Shown piece by piece: positions 1 to 10,078 of a stretch of 64,000 nt of DNA (position 1 is its first letter; each line of letters opens with the position of its first letter). The stretch is from Cordia subcordata (taxonomy: Eukaryota; Streptophyta; Magnoliopsida; Boraginales; Cordiaceae). A program made the translations under genes and the position numbers. Below the pieces are notes generated by a model. That model was not told the DNA's origin, made no database searches, and saw only the letters and a program-made list of their open reading frames with translations. The DNA is taken from the NCBI GenBank assembly GCA_028554755.1, contig JAPTOF010000015.1, forward strand, positions 1,922,001 to 1,986,000, given 5' to 3'.

Positions 1-1260
1 CATCCCTATCTGACTGGAAACTAGAATCAGTGTAACCTACTAGTTTCATGTCAGAACCCCCATAGACGAGCCATAAGTCTTTAGTATTTCTTAAATACTT
101 AAGGATGGTTTTTGCCACTTGCCAATGTCTCTCACCGGGATCAGATTGGTATCTACTGACCACTCCTAAGGAGTAAGCCACATCAAGCCTCGTACATGTC
201 ATAGCGTACATGATAGATCCTATTGCTGAAGCATAAGGGACTCTACTCATACGCTCTCTTTCCTGAGGAGTTGAGGTACAATCCCTCTTGGAGAGAGAAA
301 TTCCATGACCTATTGGAAGATAGCCTCTTTTGGAATTTTCCATGTTGAACCTTTTGAACACGGTGTCAACATACATGGATTGGGACAATCCCAATAGCCT
401 TTTAGATCTATCTCTATAGATTTTGATCCCAAGGATATAGGAAGCTTCTCCTAGATCCTTCATAGAGAATTGGGACAAACGCCATAACTTCACATTCTGT
501 AATGTGGGGATATCATTTCCTATAAGGAGAATGTCATCCACATACAATACTAAGAATGTGACCACATGTCTGTTAGCCCATTTATAAATGCAAGGCTCTT
601 CTTCATTTTTAACAAAACCATACGTTTTGACAACTTTGTCAAAACGTATGTTCCATCTCTGAGAAGCTTGCTTAAGTCCATAGATGGACTTCTGAAGCTT
701 ACACACTCTAGACTTATCTGTAGATGTGAACCCTTCAGGTTGTGTCATATACACTTCCTCTTCTAGCTCACCATTAAGGAAAGCTGTTTTAACATCCATT
801 TGCCAGATCTCATAGTCTAATTGTGCAGCTATAGCAAGCATAATGCGAACTGACTTGAGCATTGCTACAGGGGAAAAAGTTTCGTCATAGTCAATACCAT
901 GACGTTTCCAATATCCCTTAGCAACCAAATGGGCTTTGTAGGTCTCCACCTTTCCATCTGCTCCTCACTTTCGTTTGAAAACCCATTTACACCCAATAGG
1001 TTTAACCCCTTCAGGTGGATCAACTAATGTCCACACATTATTGATTTTCATGGATTCCATTTCAGATTCCATGGCCTTAAGCCATTCTTCAGAGTCATGC
1101 CTTTGCATGGCATCCATATAGGTGATCGGATCCTTATCATTCTCATCTAGTTCGATAGGATCACTATCTCGAACCAGGAATCCATACCTAGTTGGTTGAC
1201 GAGGTACTCTACTAGATCTCCTAAGTGATGCCTCCATAGTAGCTTTAGGATCTGGTTCCC
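1..1260 (-). pseudogene. pol: copia reverse transcriptase and RNase H, one stop, runs off left edge
   Basis: Copies element RNA into DNA. The frame is open from 964 to the window edge (321 codons checked, no stop), preceded by one in-frame TGA at 965-967 and then by the upstream part at 965-1237. Visible motifs are the WVFK block at the upstream end, MDVKTAFLNG near 795-830, IYGLKQASQRW near 655-690, the catalytic YVDD near 537-548, and the copia RNase H start (GYTDSS) near 30-50. The stop falls where copia RT normally has a short charged linker. Almost intact, so the copia copy is fairly young. Confidence 0.92.
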
Positions 1261-2320
1261 TAACCTCATCCTATCCTGTATGTTCAACTGAAGGTGGTTG
1301 TACTTCACCGAGGTCAATAGTAGAGGTAGTTCTCTCTTGTTCTAGAAACTTTTTCTCTAGAAAGACTCCTATAGCAGCAACAACACCTTTTGTTCTTCAT
1401 CATGATAGAAGTAATATCCTTTAGACTCTCAAGGGTATCCTACAAATCTACATTTGTCAGATTTTGGTTCTAGCTTATCAGTCTAAAGACGCTTGACGTA
1501 TGCTGAACACCCCCAAACCTTAAGGTAAGAAAGTACTGGTCTACGACCATGCCACATCTCATATGGTGTCTTTTCTACTGACTTGCTAGGTACTTTATTC
1601 AGCACATGTGCGGCTATCTCAAGAGCATATCCCCAAAAGGACATGGGTAGATCCGTGCGTCCCATCATGGATCAAACCATGTCTAACAGTGTTCGATTTC
1701 TCCTTTTAGATACATCATTATGTTGTGGTGTACTTGGAGGAGTCCATTGCGAGAGAGTCCCATTATCTTCTAGGTAACTTAAAAACTCATTAGAAAGATA
1801 TTCTTCTCCACGATCAGATGGTAGGATCTTAATACTCTATCCAGTTTGTTTTTCTACCTCACTCTTGTATCTTTTGAACATTTCAAAAAACTCTGATTTA
1901 TGTCTCATCAAATAGACATATCCATATCTAGATAGGTCATCAGTGAATGTAATGAAGTAGGAATACCCACCTCTAGGACTAGTGTTCATGGGCCCACAGA
2001 CATCGGTGTGTATAAGGCCCAAGAGTTCTATAGCTCTATCACCTTTTCCAGTAAAAAGGGATTTGGTCATTTTTCCAAGTAGACAAGACTCATAAGTCTG
2101 TAGTGATTTAGAATCATTAATGTCAAGAAACCCTTCCTTGACCAACTTGTTAATCCTATCTTTATTAATATGACCAAGTCTACAGTGCCAAAGATATATA
2201 TTTGAAGTAGTTCCTATTTTGGGACGTTTATTTCTAACATGCAAGATGTGCACAGGTTGTGTCAAAATATAAATCCCATGTTCCAATCGTCCAATAAAAA
2301 CACAAACATTATTCAAAATA
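1261..2320 (-). pseudogene. pol: copia integrase, broken by stops and frameshifts
   Basis: The open part at 1837-2316 holds the pre-integrase motif LWHCRLGHINKDRI with its histidines, the CLLGK spacer, and the integrase core with HTDVCGPM and FTDDLSRYGYVYLM. A second open part at 1483-1668 holds the conserved AAHVLNKVPSK...P-E-W block and the VWGCSAYV motif. Between 1261 and 1480 several stops break the C-terminal region (KGYYFY motif still readable). Its N-terminal side is cut off by element A and continues at 14830. Confidence 0.88.
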
Positions 2321-2325
2321 ATGTC
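2321..2325. repeat. target site duplication ATGTC, left copy (element A)
   Basis: ATGTC stands directly before the TGATG start of the 5' LTR. The same five bases stand directly after the CATCA end of the 3' LTR at 14825-14829. A 5-bp duplication is usual for Ty3/gypsy integrases. Confidence 0.93.
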
Positions 2326-2644
2326 TGATGAGTTGTGATTTGGTGTGTGTTTGCATTGCCATTTACTTATATTTTAGAGGTGTTGAATGCTTATAATGAT
2401 GCATTAGTGTAGTACTTTTGATAGGAATGGGCTTAAGCATAAACAAATGTGCATATTGAGTTTAAGAGATAAATTGCTACACTAATTGCTTGTTTTCAAT
2501 GATTTAGGTGAACTCTGGGCTAAGACAAAGATTGGACGATGAAAGGTGATGAAGATAGGACATGCACGGGTCTAAGAGAGAAGAATAAAGGCCGAAAAGA
2601 CGAAAAATTGGATGAAGGAAGTCAGCCGGACGACCAAGGAAGAA

Positions 2645-2785
2645 GAGCCGGTCGACCGGCCACTCCAGAAAGATCCATCGAAAAGCCGGACGACCCCCCT
2701 TTAAGAGCCAGTCGACCGGCCACTCCAGAGAGCCCTAGTAGAAAGCTGGTCGAGTACTCCAGAGGCCGGCCTCGACCGGCTATGC
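2645..2785 (+). promoter_or_regulatory. GTCGAC palindrome array upstream of LTR TATA box
   Basis: GTCGAC cores lie at 2651 and 2711, exactly 60 bp apart, each in the context of GCCGGTCGACCGGC followed by CACTCCAGA. Weaker copies follow at 2749 and 2772. The array ends about 10 bp before the TATA box. Position and palindromic form suggest an enhancer or a protein-binding array; that role is inference. Confidence 0.6.
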
Positions 2786-2792
2786 GCGAACC

Positions 2793-2800
2793 TATAAATA
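2793..2800 (+). promoter_or_regulatory. TATA box of element A 5' LTR
   Basis: TATAAATA, directly downstream of the palindrome array and about 470 bp into the LTR. The same sequence stands after the nested solo LTR in the 3' LTR, near 13520. It marks the probable U3/R boundary. Confidence 0.75.
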
Positions 2801-3122
2801 AAGCCCGATGCAAAGCAGAATTTTCAAGGAGCAAAAACACGTACTTCACACCTAACCTTTCACACACTTAACCCTAATCTCTAGCCGCCTCCCACACCCT
2901 TTTCACACATTTTTCACCAAGAACCAAGCTTAGTTGGGATGATTCAAACGCTTTGGAATCAAGATTGTTCACAAGCTGTGTTCTAAATTCGCTAGGATGA
3001 AAGGGGAGCTTCGTTATATCTCTTTCATTCTATTTTCCATTATGTTTGAGTAAGCTTGTATAGGGTGATTAAACTTATGTAATAGGTTGATTTTATACTC
3101 TTATGATATGGGATATGATGGC

Positions 3123-3124
<2 letters not shown>

Positions 3125-3159
<35 letters not shown>
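3125..3159. repeat. (TA)n microsatellite in 5' LTR
   Basis: About 17 TA units. The 3' LTR carries a shorter tract at about 13853-13874, so the length has changed since insertion. Confidence 0.9.
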
Positions 3160-3161
<2 letters not shown>

Positions 3162-3479
3162 ATTTGTCTTGTTTAATTGGGTGTTCTTTCATTCATGTCT
3201 ATGTGTTTGATAAAATGCCTAGATGAGTAACATGTATACAAATTGAAGTTTGTTTGTTACTAAACACATCTAATCCATGTTATACTCATGTCTATGTGTT
3301 TATATGTGGATGCTATGAATTGGGTAATGCTTTTATTCATGTCTATATGCGTATTTGCATGCCTAGTAACGAGCATAACTTTAATATTGCATTTTATGCA
3401 CGCGCTAGCAAGTGAAATCCTCTGTAGTGACTTTAGAATGACGAAGCATAATTTAGGGCTAGTCTAGATCCAGTCTCCT

Positions 3480-3561
3480 TTGGCTTTAAATCCAGCCAAT
3501 AGGTTTGGGATAGATTTAGTCGACCTTAGCAACACTAGGTCTTGGCTTTAAACCCAGCCAA
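3480..3561 (+). other. two TTGGCT...AGCCAA stem-loops in LTR leader
   Basis: Copies at 3480-3499 (TTGGCTTTAAATCCAGCCAA) and 3542-3561 (loop variant TTAAACCC). Six-base arms enclose an eight-base loop. They lie downstream of the TATA box, so they should be transcribed. Similar stem-loops sit at the same place in LTRs B, C, D, E and F. Confidence 0.6.
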
Positions 3562-3633
3562 CGGTTTAGGTACTAAGGTAGGTTCATTCTAAGCCACCTA
3601 GGAAGTTAGTTAGTCAATCTTGAGGCCCTAGGT

Positions 3634-3695
3634 CATAAGGACCACGCCATAGCTCTAGGAGGCGCCGCCTAGGGACGGACCCGCACCGAGTCCTG
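3634..3695 (+). other. conserved leader block with CTAGG/CCTAG palindrome
   Basis: A block reading GTCATAAGGACCACGCC then an 18-bp near-palindrome (3655-3672, CTAGG...CCTAG) then GGGACGGACCCGCACCGAG. It recurs near 14353-14415, 21268-21325, 54887-54955 and 63749-63815, and in reverse near 42795-42870 and 48540-48615. Function unknown; conservation across diverged LTRs suggests a leader RNA structure. Confidence 0.55.
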
Positions 3696-4109
3696 GGGGA
3701 AATCAGGACATTAACTAGCAACCTAGTTAAGAGCACTTATGATAGTTAGCCATCATCCCTTAGTCCCGTAGCATTTGAGTATAGAATTACCCATTTATAA
3801 GTCGAAGTCACCCTATCCTTTTTCGATTGTTAGTTTCCTCTTAATCAACTTGCGTTTCCATTTGTTTTTATTCATAGTTTAGTTTTATTTCGTTTACATA
3901 GAGCTCCCAATAATCCAAAATCTCACAAGAGGAAATTCACCTAGTTAGATCTATCTTTTTAGCTCCTTTTAGAACATCAAGCATAGGATTCATTCACATT
4001 ATTCACACCTCCCTGTGGTTCGACACCTGCACTCGTACCCACTATATTGCACGATCCGTACACTTGCGGGTCTTTTAGAGCTTGCTCTCGTAACACGACA
4101 TCAAGTTTT

Positions 4110-4127
4110 TGGCGCCGTTGCCGGGGA
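4110..4127 (+). promoter_or_regulatory. primer-binding site, tRNA-Asp type
   Basis: TGGCGCCGTTGCCGGGGA is complementary to the 3' end, CCA included, of plant tRNA-Asp(GUC) as I recall it, over 18 nt. It lies 6 nt after the 5' LTR. A tRNA-Asp primer is known for Athila/Cyclops elements. Here, after 18 nt, the sequence leaves the tRNA (GGCACGG). Confidence 0.88.
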
Positions 4128-4382
4128 GGCACGGTGATTTGCATTCTGTGCTTGTGTGTTTTGATAGTTGCTTTTCTTGCTTTTTCTTTATAGTTTGTTT
4201 AGTTTTTTTTTTTTTTTTTCTGTTTGCTGCTCATATTATCTTGCTTTAAATTTTGTTGATTTATTTCAGCTTTTGACTTTATTTTTTTTAGTAGACTTTA
4301 TAGGATTGTGGATTATTTGCTGTAGTATAGGAATATTGAAGTTTTCGGGGGTTGAAGTGGCCGGAGTTAGGATAGTTTATGC

Positions 4383-7148
4383 ATGCGTGGTAGAAGATCC
4401 CTTAGGAATCCCCTAGTTCCTCTTAATCCCGAACCCGAAAGAATCACTAGACGTTTCAAGAATTTAGGAGATCTTCCTGAGGAGATGGCCGATCCTAATC
4501 ATCCTCATAATCCACCCAATCCCCCAATGAATCCCATTCCACCTCATGAGCACATTGGGCATCAAGCCCAATCTCATTTTAGACAAGAGCCCCGTAGACC
4601 GGATCCACCTATAGATGAGGAACCCACTCTTAGGCAATTCTTTCTCCCCGAAACCTTTGAGCCCAATTCGGCTATTCAAATTCTGGGTTTGGGGGGGACG
4701 AACTTCGAGATTAAGCCTAATATGTTGGCTATGCTTCCCTCCTTCTACGGGAGAAGCAATGAGAGTCCTCTTGATCATATTACTGATTTTGTTGAAATGA
4801 GTTCCACTCTACATGTCCCCAATGTCTCCCAAGAGGTCATACGTCTAAGATTGTTTCCTTTCTCTCTTAAGGATAAGGCTAGGACTTGGTTGCACTCCTT
4901 ACCTAATGGGTGCATTACTACATAGGCTGAGCTTCAATCTAAGTTCTTCCAGAAATTTTATCCCATGGCCAAGACAGCCGATCTTAGGACTGCCATTATG
5001 ACTTTCTCCCAACATGACCTAGAATCTTTTCATGAAGCTTGGGAGAGGTTCAAAGATCTTCTTAGACAATGTCCACACCATGGATACGGCAATCATGACC
5101 TAATGCAATACTTCTTTCGAGGCCTAAATGAACAAAATAGGATGATGGTCAATGCCGCCTCTGGTGGTGGTTTCTATCTTTTAAGACCGACTGAGGCATG
5201 GGAGAAAATAGAAATGATGGCTGAGAATTCATTTCAAAATTTTGCAATGGAAAGGTCTAGTCGAGGGGGTAATAAGAGAAGTGTTAGTGAGGTTGGAATT
5301 TCTTCATACTTACCCTCTAAGGTCGAGGCTTTAACAAATAAACTAGATCAATTCATTTCTTTGTCCATTTCATCCCAAGGTCATAGGACTAGTTCTTTTG
5401 GTTCTCCCTCTGCCCCTTTAGTTGTTGAAGTTTGTGCATTGTGCTCCGAGTCATCCCATGAGACTTTGGCTTGCCCTTTAGCATCCCAATTTCCTGAATT
5501 CATGAAAGAGCAAGTATGTGCCACACAAGGTTATTCTTGTGAGTATAATCCATACTCAAACACATATAATCCGGGTTGGAGGGACAACCCGAAATTTTCT
5601 TGGAGACAAGGACAGCATGAGTCTAGTTCACATTCTCAAGTTCCACCTCAGCAGCGACCTCGTCCTCAATATCCCCCAGGTTTCTATCATCTGAATCAAC
5701 CCCGTCTTACTCGTGCTCCTCAACCTCAGGCTTTGCCTGCTCCCTCTAGTAGCCAACCTCCTAGTAACGATATGATGAAAATAATGCAGTTCATTCAGAA
5801 CCAACAACAGGAGTTGGCAGAAAATAGACAGCAAATGGCGAGGTTTGAGGCACAATTAGGACAGATTGCTAGTCAATTGAGTGCTAGAGACCCCGGGAAA
5901 TTGCCTTCCCAGCCGGAGGTAAACCCTAGAGTCCAATCCTGTTCCTCCACCGATACCACTTATCCCTCTCAGGCCCAAGCTAAGGCCATCACTACTCTTA
6001 GAAGCGGTTGGGTAATGGATAATAGGGTAGGAGTTGACTCTGCAGTGCCTGCATCTAGTGGTCCTTCCGAGCCTAGAGCACAACATAGTAACCTTGTTGG
6101 GGGAAATTCTAGAGAGAGTCCTGTTGAGAGAAATGAGACCATTAGAGATCAGGGAGAGATTAGTACTTCCCGACCACATAGAGAGGGAAAGGAGCCTATG
6201 GATGACTCCCTTGTATCTAGAGGTATAGAGCCTAGAGTTCCTTTTCCATCCGCATTAGAGAGACCTACACCTAGTGAGGATTCTAGGTTCTTCAAGATTT
6301 TAGAGCATCTCAAAGATCTTAAGGTTAATCTTCCTTTGATAGATGCGATCACTTCCATCCCATCTTACTCTAAGTTCTTCAAGGATCTTTGTACAAGGAA
6401 ACGTAAGTCATCGAAAATTCCTAAGAAGGTGAGTAGTATTTGTACCTCGGGCCTTCCACCCAAGATGAGTGACCCCGGAGCCTTCACCATTCCTTGTAAG
6501 ATCCATGAGACACAAATTGATCACGCCTTATTAGATTTAGGATCTAGTGTGAATCTTATTCCCTACTCTGTCTATCAGCAGCTAGGTCTAGGTAAGTTGT
6601 CTCCCACGTATATTACTCTTCAGCTAGCTGATAGGTCTGAGCGTAGACCTAAGGGTGTGATGGAGGACGTTATGGTTCAGGTAGGTGAGTTTGTGTACCC
6701 TGTTGACTTCATAGTGTTAGATATGGATTCGGGACACGACTCTAGACATTCTACACCCATTCTTCTACGTCGCCCTTTCCTTGCCACCGCAAATGCTATC
6801 ATCCATTGTAGGTCGGGGGTATTAGAGATGAAATTTGGGAATTTGAAATCCACTATGAAGGTTGCAGAGGCGATAAATAGGGCGAGTATAGGAGAGGAGG
6901 ATGGAGAAGAGTGCTTTAGAGTGGATGTGATTGATTCTTGCGTTGAGGATTACAGAGAAAAGACCATGACCGATGGAGATGACTTGAGGAAATTTGAAGA
7001 ATTGATGTCAAATTTTGATTTGGAGACCTTGGAGAAGAAATGTGTAGCTTCTACTTCCTTGATTGAGAGCTGTTTGATTAATAAGTCACTCAAGGTTAAT
7101 TCTTCTACTCCCATTTCTAGTGATGAACGCATAGGCGATCGAGGTTAA
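4383..7148 (+). pseudogene. gag: gag-protease of element A, one internal stop
   Basis: Encodes the capsid/nucleocapsid and the protease. One frame runs 4383-7148 with a single TAG at 4923-4925; D and F have tryptophan (TGG) at that place, so it is a G-to-A change. The first part has the Athila gag N-terminus (NPLVPLNPEPERI) and a P-rich stretch. A CX2CX4HX4C zinc knuckle lies at 5433-5474. A P/Q-rich region follows at 5640-5900. The protease has the Athila-type active site LLDLGSSVNLIPY near 6528-6566 (DLG rather than DTG). A frameshift near 7130-7150 separates it from RT. Confidence 0.9.
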
Positions 7149-8790
7149 GTCCCCCTTGGTTGAGCCTAGCCCTTCTTTAGAGCTCAAACCCCTTTCGGAT
7201 CATTTGAAGTATGCGTTCCTAGGCTCTAGTGAGACCTTTCCGGTCATCATAGCTTCTGATCTTTCTAGTGAGCATGAGAAGCGTCTCTTAGAGGTCCTTA
7301 GGAAACACAAGAAGGCTATAGGGTGGAAAATTGATGATTTGCGAGGCATAGACCATACATTTGTATGCATCGTATTCACCTTGAGGATGGAGCGATTCCT
7401 TCTAGGGAAATGCAAAGAAGGTTAAACCCACACATGAGCGAAGTAGTTAAGAAGGAGATCATTAAGCTTTTAGATGCAGGCATTATTTATCCGATCTCCG
7501 ATAGTGAGTAGGTTAGCCCAGTCCAAGTAGTCCCTAAGAAGTCCAGGATCACAGTTGTGGAGAATGAGAGAGGAGAGCTTATCCCTACACGTACTCCCAC
7601 GGGATGGAGAGTTTGTATTGACTATAAGAAGCTCAACTCCAAAACTAGGAAGGATCATTTCCCGCTGCCTTTTCTAGACCAGATCCTAGATAGAGTAGCT
7701 GGGCATAGCTACTATTGTTTTCTAGATGGCTATTCGGGCTATAATCAGATCCCTGTGTTTCCCGAAGACCAGGAAAAGACAACCTTTACTTGTCCCTATG
7801 GCACTTTTGCTTATAGGAGAATGCCCTTCGGTCTTTATAATGCCCCAGCGACTTTTCAGAGATGTATGATGGCCATTTTTAGTGACATGATTGAGAGACA
7901 TTTAGAGATTTTCATGGATGATTTCTCAGTCTTTGGAGATAGCTTTGATGAGTGCTTGAGTCATCTCTCTCTAGTCTTAGACTGATGTGTGGAGAAGAAT
8001 TTAGTGTTAAGTTGGGAGAAATCCCACTTCATGGTGCAACGAGGGATAGTGTTGGGTCATGTTGTCTCATCTAAGGGAATTCAAGTCGACTCAGCTAAGG
8101 TTGAATTAATTGAAAAGTTTCTTGTCCCTAAGTGTGTTAAGGATGTTAGATCTTTTCTAGGACATGCAGGATTTTACCGTAGATTCATTAAGGATTTTAG
8201 TCACATTGCACGCCCTTTGTCTAGGCTCCTAGCACAAGATGTTCCTTTCGACTTTGATGATGAATGTATTAGAGCTTTCAATAGGCTTAAATCCTTATTG
8301 TCTACATCCCCAATTATCCAACCACCTAACTACGCCTCCCATTTGAGGTTATGTGTGATGCATCCGATTATGCAATAGGAGCTGTTTCTAGGTCAAAGGA
8401 AGGATAAGTTGCCCCATGTTGTATACTATGCTAGCAAGACTCTTGATGAAGCACAAAAGAATTATACCACTACGGAAAAAGAGCTTCTAGCGATAGTCTT
8501 CTCTCTTGACAAGTTTAGGTCATACATCCTGGGATCCAAAGTAATTGTTTACATTGATCATGTGGCATTGAAGTATTTGTTGTCCAAGAAAGAATCTAAG
8601 CCCCGCTTGATTAGGTGGTTGCTCCTCCTTCAAGAGTTTGACCTAGAAATTAGGGATAAGAAGGGTAGAGAAAATTTAGTGGCAGATCATCTTTCTCGTC
8701 TTGTTTGTGAGTTTTCTAGTGATCCAACTCCTTTCCATGATTCATTCCCCGATGAGCATTATTTGCTATCTCTCATCACACACCTTTGTT
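7149..8790 (+). pseudogene. pol: reverse transcriptase-RNase H of element A, frameshifted
   Basis: RT motifs in order: the linker with AIGWKIDDLRGI (about 7320), the GWRVCIDYKKLN block (about 7600), LDGYSGYNQIP (7720-7755), the FGLYNAPATFQ motif (about 7830), and catalytic FMDDF at about 7912-7926. The thumb and RNase H ([19 protein letters not shown], about 8428) follow, ending at ADHLSRL. Breaks: frameshift near 7370, TAG 7509-7511 and TGA 7983-7985 in frame, frameshift near 8345, and one near 8780 before integrase. Not functional as it stands. Confidence 0.9.
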
Positions 8791-10078
8791 CGCTCATATT
8801 GTCAATTATCTTGCCACAGGGCATTTTCCTTCCCATTGGGAGAAAAGAGAAAAAGATAGGTTCCTAGCACAAGTTAGGCATTTCTTCTGGGAGGATCCCT
8901 ATCTTTTCAAAGTGTGTGCAAATCAAATGATTCGCCGGTGTGTGCCTGAGGAGGAGTTTGAGAGCGTATTGAGCATGTGCCATGATGAGGGGTGTGGGGG
9001 TCACTTTAGTGGGAAGAAGACTGCCGCGAAGGTCTTGCAAAGTGGACTCTTTTGGCCTGCTCTCTTTAGGGATGCCCAGGAATATTGCAAGAAGTGTTTT
9101 AGATGTCAACAATCCGGGTCCATCTCTAGGAGAAACATGATGCCTTTATCCCCTATTCTTCCTTGCGAGTTGTTCGATGTTTGGGGTATAGACTTCATGG
9201 GTCCATTTCTACCTTCCTTTGGGTGTCAATACATTTTAGTGGCCATTGACTATGTGTCCAAATGGGTTGAGGCTATTCCTACACGGACTAATGACCATAG
9301 GGTAGTGGTTAAATTTATTAAAGAGAACATTTTCTCTAGATTTGGAGTCCCTAGGGTCTTAATTAGTGATGGGGGTTTGCATTTTCGCCATAGGACTTTA
9401 GAGGCCTTGTTGAGGAAATATTCAGTCACCCATAAGATAGCCACTCCTTATCACCCGCAGACTAGTGGACAAGTAGAGGTGTCCAATAGAGAGATCAAAC
9501 ACATTTTAGAGAAAACGATTAGGCCCGATAGAAAAGATTGGTCTATTAGGTTAAATGATGCTTTGTGGGCCTACCGTACTGCCTTTAAGACTCCTATTGG
9601 TATGTCTCCATATAGATTAGTATTTGGTAAAGCTTGTCACTTGCTGGTAGAGCTAGAGCATAGAGCTTATTGGGCAATCAAAGCCCTAAATTTTGACTTG
9701 GCAAGAGCGGGTGAGAAAAGGAGGCTAGACCTAGCGGAACTGGAAGAGCTTAGATTCGAGGCATATGAGAACGCTAAACTTTATAAGGATATGATGAAGA
9801 GAATTCATGATAAACACATAATTAAGAAATCATTCTCTCCTTTTGATAAAGTTTGGTTGTTTAACTCACAATTGAAACTTTTTCCAAGAAAGCTTAAGAC
9901 GAGATGGGATGGTCCATATGAGGTGATGATTGCCTATCCTTCCAGAGCAGTCAAGATTAAAGACTTGAAGGATGGCCGAGAGTTGACGGTAAATGGGCAA
10001 TGCCTGAAGCACGCATATGATCCGAGCATGGCTCGTGTAGAGGTTTTAAAGCTTCAGGATCCCACCTATGGAAGTTGA
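8786..10078 (+). CDS. pol: integrase of element A, intact 430-codon frame
   Basis: Joins element cDNA to host DNA. The zinc domain has H66, H73, C104 and C107. The catalytic triad is D136 (GIDFMGP), D195 (ISDGGLHF) and E231 (QVEVSNR), so D195 and E231 are 35 residues apart as in the DD35E family. The C-terminal domain ([13 protein letters not shown], here TRWDGPYEV) is present and the frame ends at TGA 10076. No internal stop. The ATG at 8786 is only the first in the open stretch; in an intact element this region would be part of a longer polyprotein. Confidence 0.9.
   Translation: MFAHIVNYLATGHFPSHWEKREKDRFLAQVRHFFWEDPYLFKVCANQMIRRCVPEEEFESVLSMCHDEGCGGHFSGKKTAAKVLQSGLFWPALFRDAQEYCKKCFRCQQSGSISRRNMMPLSPILPCELFDVWGIDFMGPFLPSFGCQYILVAIDYVSKWVEAIPTRTNDHRVVVKFIKENIFSRFGVPRVLISDGGLHFRHRTLEALLRKYSVTHKIATPYHPQTSGQVEVSNREIKHILEKTIRPDRKDWSIRLNDALWAYRTAFKTPIGMSPYRLVFGKACHLLVELEHRAYWAIKALNFDLARAGEKRRLDLAELEELRFEAYENAKLYKDMMKRIHDKHIIKKSFSPFDKVWLFNSQLKLFPRKLKTRWDGPYEVMIAYPSRAVKIKDLKDGRELTVNGQCLKHAYDPSMARVEVLKLQDPTYGS

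Larger units (their letters stand above)
1..2325 (-). mobile_element. Ty1/copia retrotransposon, 3' half (pol part)
   Basis: Minus-strand reading gives, in order from 2316 down to 1, the end of the pre-integrase region, the integrase core, the integrase C-terminus, reverse transcriptase and the start of RNase H. This integrase-before-RT order is diagnostic of Ty1/copia. The element runs off the left edge, so its 3' LTR is not seen. At 2325 it is interrupted by Athila-like element A and resumes at 14825 with protease and gag. Seen: order of domains and the 5-bp duplication ATGTC on both sides of A. Lineage within copia not determined. Confidence 0.93.
2326..4103 (+). repeat. 5' LTR of element A (1778 bp)
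   Basis: Begins TGATGAGTTGTGATTTGG and ends ACACGACATCA; the same ends recur at 11492 and 14824. It contains a GTCGAC palindrome array (2645-2785), a TATA box (2793-2800), a TA microsatellite, three copies of a CATGTCTATG motif, two TTGGCT/AGCCAA stem-loops and a CTAGG/CCTAG palindrome block. The last 100 bp carry a CCTCCCTGTGGTTCGACAC motif that recurs in all the Athila-type LTRs here. Confidence 0.95.

Noticed and set aside
2539..2871. Overlapping open frames on both strands giving R-P-A-T-P-E repeats
   Set aside because: They come from the GTCGAC palindrome array in the LTR, which is open on both strands by composition; the frame is not kept in the other LTR copies.
4168..4416. Hydrophobic 82-codon frame before gag of A, and similar frames at 35749-36005
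   Set aside because: T-rich leader sequence read as Phe/Leu; not aligned in frame between A, D and F.
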